Below, one piece after another: positions 58,897 to 64,000 of a stretch of DNA of 64,000 nt (position 1 is its first letter; each line of letters starts with the position of its first letter). Made by a program: the position numbers and the translations under genes. The notes under the pieces are model-generated. The model had not been told where the DNA came from and searched no databases. It saw nothing but the letters and a program-made list of their open reading frames with translations. Origin of the DNA: Spirodela intermedia (lineage: Eukaryota; Streptophyta; Magnoliopsida; Alismatales; Araceae); assembly GCA_902729315.2 (NCBI GenBank), contig LR746274.1:6631037-6695036 (forward strand), written 5' to 3'.

Positions 58897-59716
58897 TGAT
58901 AAGTCTTCATTATCATGAGTTAATAATTGGTAAATAATATAATTTTAGTCTAAACTTATAATAATTATGTGACCTTTTATGAATTTTGATTAATGTAAAA
59001 GTGTTTTCAGTTGATTAATGTAAAATTTTGACTAATTATGTGACCTTTTATGAATTAATAAGTTTTTTGTATTGCTATTTTTAAGATAAATAAAGAAAAA
59101 GACATTCAAATAAAAATATAGTAAAAGGAGGAGACCTGCCAGCCAGTCAGGCCCGCAAGTAGGTCGGAAGCACAATCAAGGGGAGCTGTTCGCAGGGGCT
59201 CGAGTGGCTAGGACTGATGGGGGCACGTGTTCCTTACTCGCCTTTCACGTCACCGGTGCCCAGGTAGCTGTGGAGCAAGGAGTTCTCGTATACACAGGAG
59301 AAAGAGACTCATTGCTTGCCAAGGTGATATTACTATATATTTGTCCAAAACTTCAGCGCACAAGTGATGTGAGACAAAACTTGCATAACACCTTCCCCCG
59401 AACGGCTTTGAAGACTTTAATACTTAAACTACCTATTACTTATACTACCATAATATTATCAGTTCATTAGGGCATTAGACTATTTATTTTAATATTTCTT
59501 ATGCAGTCAGATAACTGACATGGGTCTGAATCCTTCCAAAGCCAGAACTTGTCTTTTAATCTAGTTTTTGTGAGTTTCGAGCAAATCGCTGGTGAAAGAT
59601 TAAGCCGTTACAATCCCAGGATCATCAACAAAAATCTCGTCAACGCAGTTTGCAAAGCATTGTTATTAAATTTTTGAAAGGCTCGTGAATCCATCAAGTG
59701 AATCATCTCTGACTAT
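58897..59716 (+). mobile_element. LTR-like element, copy D, truncated
   Basis: It starts TGATAAGTCTTCATTATCATG like copies A and B. It continues through the GCC(A/G)GCCAGTC(A/G)GGCCC block and TATA-like TACTATATATT at about 59330-59340, up to about 59716, where similarity to copy A (near 24305) stops and Ty3 integrase sequence begins. The distal half is missing. An extra AT-rich segment lies at about 59407-59505. Confidence 0.75.
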
Positions 59717-60760
59717 GGATTATGTTTTGGCTGTAGATTTTATTTACAAACGGGTTGATGCCATACCTAGTAGAACCAGCGACCAGAAAATTGTTTCTAT
59801 AGTTTATTCTTCAGCATATGCTCTCTCGGTTTGGCTGTCCTCGTGTCATCATTAGTGACGGGGGATTTAACTTTAACAGTACTCATTTAAGGAGTTTGAT
59901 TAAGTGTGGTGTTTAACATTAGATCTTGAACCCATATCATCCCCAAGCTAATGGCCAAGTATTGTTTGATTGAACTAGTAAGATTAAAAACATTTTGATA
60001 AAGATTGTTCGAGCTAATGGTAAGGGATTGGGCAGCAACATTATCTGATGCCTTGTAGGCCTATAGAACAAGTTATGAAAACCCCATCGGCATGTCTCCT
60101 TATCGTCTTATCTATGGTAAATTTTGCCATCTACTGGTTGAATTTGAGCACCATTCTTATTCTTCAAATACATGAACGTCAAGAGCTATGTAATGAAGCT
60201 TATCAGAAAACTCGCGTTAACAAAAGCCAAACTTAAAAATTTTCATAACAATAATTTAAGATGTAAATCATTTTATGAAAATCAAAAACTTTGATTACGT
60301 AAATCATTTTCTGACAATCAATAATTTAAAGTTTGATCGTTGGGATGGCGTTACATTATTTTGTAGATCTGTAATTGTGCAGCTGTTTTCATTTAAGATC
60401 TATAAATAGGGGAAACCTTCAAAGTTCATAGCCAGCATCTCAAACCATACTCTCAGCACGATCAGCCAGCAGCTGTGATCTCCAGGAGTCTCTTATAGTC
60501 TTCTCATCTTAGTAGCAACTGCTGACTGTCATAGTAGAAAAGTTCTCGTTTATTTTGATTGTTTTCCTTCTATTTTCTTATGTATCAATTCCTGAGCTAT
60601 ATTCTTTTATAGAGGTCAATATATTAAGTTGAAAGTGGATATTCCTAAACCATCATTATGGGTTTGGTAACTTTAACTCTTGTTTTCATTCCTCTTTCTT
60701 TTGAAGTGTCTTGAGGACACTGCATCATTCTATTTGGGGGGTGGCTACAATGCTACGGGT
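59717..60760 (+). mobile_element. Athila-like Ty3/gypsy integrase remnant with polypurine-tract region
   Basis: Reading across frames: MDYVLAVDFIYKRVDAIPS, then RFGCPRVIISDGGFNFN (about 59827-59877), PYHPQANGQV (about 59932-59961), and a relic of the segment preceding the CHLP motif near 60120. Stops and shifts show it is dead. At about 60714-60742, TGAGGACACTGCATCATTC followed by TTTGGGGGG resembles the conserved stretch before the polypurine tract of Athila/Tat elements. A TATAAATAGGGG at about 60401 is promoter-like. Confidence 0.7.
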
Positions 60761-61290
60761 AAGAAAAGCACAAGCTTATTATGCTTCTTACTTTTCGAAA
60801 CCTTCTTACATCCGAGCACAAACTTTGAAAATTGATATATCTCTATATTAGAATTGGCATAGTAAATTACGTCATGTCTTACTAGATAAAGAGTTGAACT
60901 CTATTAGAGCTAGCTGAAGTATCAACGAATCAGCAAGACTTCCAACATAATTTCATGTTTCTCAACCAAGCCTGAACACATGCACAAAAAAAGAACTACA
61001 AGTCAAACTTTGTGTGAAAAGTTACTTGCATGGTATAAAAAAATGAGAAGGGCCAGCTTGTGGAATTGGAACTACAAGTCAAAAGTTTAGTGCATATAAG
61101 CCAAACAGGAAAAGGATTCAAAGAACGAAAGCTAGTCTTTAGACAAAGTAAACTAGTGAGAAAAAGAAGTAGGTATTGATGAAGTCCACCACAAAAAAGT
61201 CATAGCAACAGAAGTATTCTAAATCCAATGCTAAGTGATTACCAATGAGAGAAGTTGGGGGGTCTAATAAAACAGGAATAGTGTCTATGG
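60761..61290. other. AT-rich sequence, no gene recognised
   Basis: This lies between the polypurine-like stretch and direct repeat copy 2. No feature could be identified. Confidence 0.45.
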
Positions 61291-61853
61291 TATTATTAAG
61301 GTATTGCTTAAATTAATAAATGTGATTTTTAAGATGTTTCAAAATTAGTCCCCTCATAAACATTTGGCTATCTGATTGAATAATGTTATTTTAATAATTG
61401 AATTTCCTTTTGTGATACAGCAGCTCAACCATCACTTGCAGCTATGAAGATGCAGCATTCTGGCAGCAGAAGAATCCAATCGGTCAACAACCTTCGGGCA
61501 GTTTCTCACGTGTACACAAGAGGTGCGAGAGAAGCGAGCAAAAGAGGATCGAAAGAGAGGGAACACCGCACTTTAGTTTTGGGGAAAAACCTATGTCTGG
61601 AACAGGTTTTGTTCCACATCATGTGAATGCAGGTTTAGGGCTTATGGTTTTCCAAGCTCAACTTTTTGTTTGAACGAGATCTCTCCTGTTGCTTTCAGTG
61701 AATGCAAGAAGAAGGAGCAGTGACACTAGGTTCAAATTAATTTCTAATTAACATTTAGAGAGTGTGACTTGACTCGCTGCTATCTATGAGTACTTCAATA
61801 TATTGATTAAAACATAACATATAATATTTTTGATTGATAACACCTATAGAAAA
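61291..61853. repeat. Direct repeat of unknown origin, copy 2
   Basis: This matches 57833-58748 in the same orientation, 3.46 kb away. It is shorter by one internal deletion. The 60-codon frame at 61444-61626 inside it has no counterpart of equal length in copy 1, so it is not supported as a gene. Confidence 0.75.
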
Positions 61854-62039
61854 TATATAGAATTTCATACTTTTGTATGTGATTCAATGTACAATATAAA
61901 TTCACGTAAAAACCATATCTACATTGAATCTTTTCTTTTAGTATGACATTTAAACTATAATCCAATATGGTTCATTTCCGAGTTTATCTAGCTCTTTTAA
62001 ATAATTGCGTCAACTAAATCTAGGTTTTATTATTTGAAT

Positions 62040-62640
62040 ACCCAATATGCCTTGTGTTATAATTCACCTGGGAGATGACAAGACTTCTCAACTACTAGCC
62101 TAAATGGGGACATAGCTAGAGGTGTCTTATTGGCAGTCCTCATAGCCAAAAGAGTATCATTCAAATGTGCAAACCAGTCCTTCCTATGGGGTTGTACTGT
62201 CTTTTCTAGAATTCGTTTAATTTGTCTATTGGTTAAGTTTACCTGCCCATTGGATTGAGGATGATATGGGGTTGTCATTTTGTGCTTCACTCCATATCTG
62301 GTTAGCTAAAAATTATTTCCCTGCATCTTCAATGATGCTCACAGGCTCAGCGAGGGAATATTTGTCTTCAGTGGGTATTGCTTCCACCCATTTAGACAAA
62401 GTCAATAGCTGAGCGAATATATTCATATCCATAAGATTGGGGGAAAGGGCCCATGAAATCAATGTCCCATATATCAAAGAGTTCTACTACTAAAATCGAA
62501 TTAAAAGGAATAGCATTTTGCTTGTTAATGGATGTTGATGGATGCTTGACACTTTAATCAAAGAGTCTTTGGATAAAGTGGGCCAATAAAACCTACTTTA
62601 CAAAACCTTCACTCTAGTATGAAACAAATCTAATATATTT
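62040..62640 (-). mobile_element. Athila-like Ty3/gypsy integrase remnant, minus strand
   Basis: From about 62490 downward: VELFDIWDIDFMGPFPQSYG, then TTPYHPQSNGQV, RQIKRILEKTVQPHRKDW, and ANKTPLAMSPFRLV followed by KSCHLPGEL. These are the integrase core and the pre-CHLP segment characteristic of Athila/Tat. Stops and a frame break occur between 62300 and 62400. Confidence 0.85.
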
Positions 62641-62759
62641 CAATAATATATTACTTGATGAGGAGTCATCCTGTGACTTGATACTTTTTTGTCTACACCC
62701 CACAGTGCACATTTTTTGTGTTACTAGTGTGCACTTGTCGTATTTTTTACATACACACT

Positions 62760-63010
62760 ATGTAATATATAAACTAGTACAGAAGTAAGTCTCAGGTCAA
62801 ACCCAGAGGAATTTATTAATCCATCGTGAAAAAATAGAAGAGTGAGGTTTTTCGTGAAAGGGAAAGCACAGAAAGAAGAGAAAGCTCTCACCAGAGAGAG
62901 AAGGGATGAGATTTCTCGCTTAAAGGAGACAAAGAAAGGAGGGGAGAAAGCACTCAGCAGAGAGAGAAGGGACAACATCTCTAACGAAACCGAGTGAAAG
63001 AGAAGTAGAT
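62760..63010. repeat. Purine-rich segment shared with the 31.8-32.0 kb region
   Basis: AAGTCTCAGGTCAAACCCAGAGG...TTATTAATCC.TCGTGAAAA, followed by GAAAGCTCTCACCAGAGAGAG, parallels ATGTCTCAAGTTGAACATAAGG...GAGAGCTCTCATGAAGAGAG near 31800-32010. Here it sits inside the minus-strand Ty3 remnant. Confidence 0.55.
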
Positions 63011-63170
63011 CGATCCAGGGAGAGTGAGAGAAAAGGAAAGATCAAATGATAAAACTATCTTTTCGTGAGGTGTTATAAGCATTGTTTAATCATGCTAAAT
63101 GATTTTTCAACAACATTTGAAAACTTTTTTGTATCTTGAATTTTAATATAAAATTCCTGTAGTACAAGGA

Positions 63171-63900
63171 TCACATGGCAATGACCACTGATGTGCACGG
63201 CTCAAAGGATCTTTCGTCAATGGTTTTTTTAATGTGATAAATACATGGACGCATGTTTCGTAAATTTCTAAGACATTCAATAAAACATAAACCCAATATT
63301 AAAAAATCATCCACAAAGATTGCTAAATATTCCGCTATCAGATCAGAAAAAATGACCATTAATACGAATTTCCCAAAAGGACAGATGAAGGTCGTCTTTC
63401 TCTTGATCCTTAAGGTATATCCCAACCTAGTTACACCCTTAATATTCATCTAGGTAGAAAAAGCATTATTGTCATATCAATTTTTTTATAATTTTGTGAA
63501 TAGAAGGAATGGCGAAATGATCTTTTTTAGTGACTGTATTTTGCTTTCCGTAATCTATGCATACTCTCCATATTGTTGGCAGTGGAGTTTGCACATTTTC
63601 CTGTTTCTAATTTTGGACAATAGGAAGACGAGTTTTTTGACAGCACCTTTGTTGGGCTAACCCATTGCTTATTCCCCTCTTTCTAATTTTATGAATCTGA
63701 CCATTTACTTATTTCTTAACTTCGCCTAGAACGTTTTCTTCATCTATACCTTCTACATATGTCATTGTTCATCCTATTTCCCTAAAATGTCAATATTTCT
63801 TACCTAAATTGGTACGGTATTATTTTCTCCTAAACAAATGTTTCAAAGACTGTGTGTATAGAACAAAGATAGAACAACTTGGCTAATCTTTTCATCATGC
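63171..63900 (-). mobile_element. Athila-like Ty3/gypsy reverse transcriptase remnant, minus strand
   Basis: On the minus strand, VCIDYGKQNTVT (63564-63530) matches the RT block usually written CIDYRKLN. Then come KTTFICPFGKF, a deletion that removes the expected MPFGLCNAPATFQ-like block, IFSDLIAEYLAIFVDDF (catalytic Asp pair kept, about 63318-63304) and FIECLRNL. RNase H is not seen before 62.64 kb. It probably belongs to the same element as the integrase at 62040-62640. Confidence 0.8.
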
Positions 63901-64000
63901 TGTGGGTCTATGGTAGGTGAGGATACTACTCTGGTAGGTGTGTCAATAATTTGGCTAGTATCTCCCTAACTTTCACGCATGCCTAAATGAACTACTTCAT
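63901..64000. other. Right edge of window, AT-rich
   Basis: This is probably the continuation of the minus-strand Ty3 element. Nothing specific can be read in the last 100 bases. Confidence 0.3.

Overview
This is eukaryotic nuclear DNA from a flowering plant, most likely a monocot. The signs are GC-rich exons with GT-AG introns, a plant-only HD2 histone deacetylase, a PLS-DYW pentatricopeptide protein, a plastid stearoyl-ACP desaturase, a DUF868 gene and decayed Copia and Athila-like Ty3 retrotransposons. The species cannot be named from the sequence.

Layout. Nine protein genes sit in two gene-rich blocks separated by AT-rich retrotransposon sequence. Block 1 (1-20.7 kb) holds a PTM-like DDT/PHD-finger transcription factor (-, its 3' end outside the window), a HAD/FCP1-type phosphatase-like gene (+) divergent from it across 395 bp, an HD2 histone deacetylase (-), an intronless class I methyltransferase (-) and an intronless PPR-DYW RNA-editing factor (-). 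From about 21 to 35 kb lies a nested island. It holds a decayed Copia remnant, a 1.63 kb LTR-like element, and a second Copia element (25703-35037) with recognisable 151-154 bp LTRs. Two further copies of the 1.63 kb element have inserted into that Copia, each with 5-bp flanking duplications. Block 2 (36.1-49.4 kb) holds stearoyl-ACP desaturase (+), a DUF868 gene (+), an ATL-type RING-H2 ubiquitin ligase (-) and the TOR-complex WD40 subunit LST8 (-, all ten coding exons resolved). From 52 kb to the end the DNA is again AT-rich, with a (TA)n microsatellite, a fourth, truncated copy of the 1.63 kb element, Athila-like Ty3 integrase and reverse transcriptase debris on both strands, and an unexplained pair of direct repeats.

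The genes do not form one pathway, as is usual for plant nuclear loci. Several touch plastid or organelle function (PTM-like, desaturase, PPR-DYW) and others chromatin, TOR signalling or ubiquitination. No CRISPR array, rRNA or convincing tRNA gene was seen, and I found no clear undescribed biological system. The most informative observations are the datable nesting of the LTR-like family inside Copia, a 29-nt microexon in the PTM-like gene, an apparent GC-AG intron in the phosphatase-like gene, the eroded zinc finger of the HD2 protein and the compact divergent promoter with two tandem arrays.
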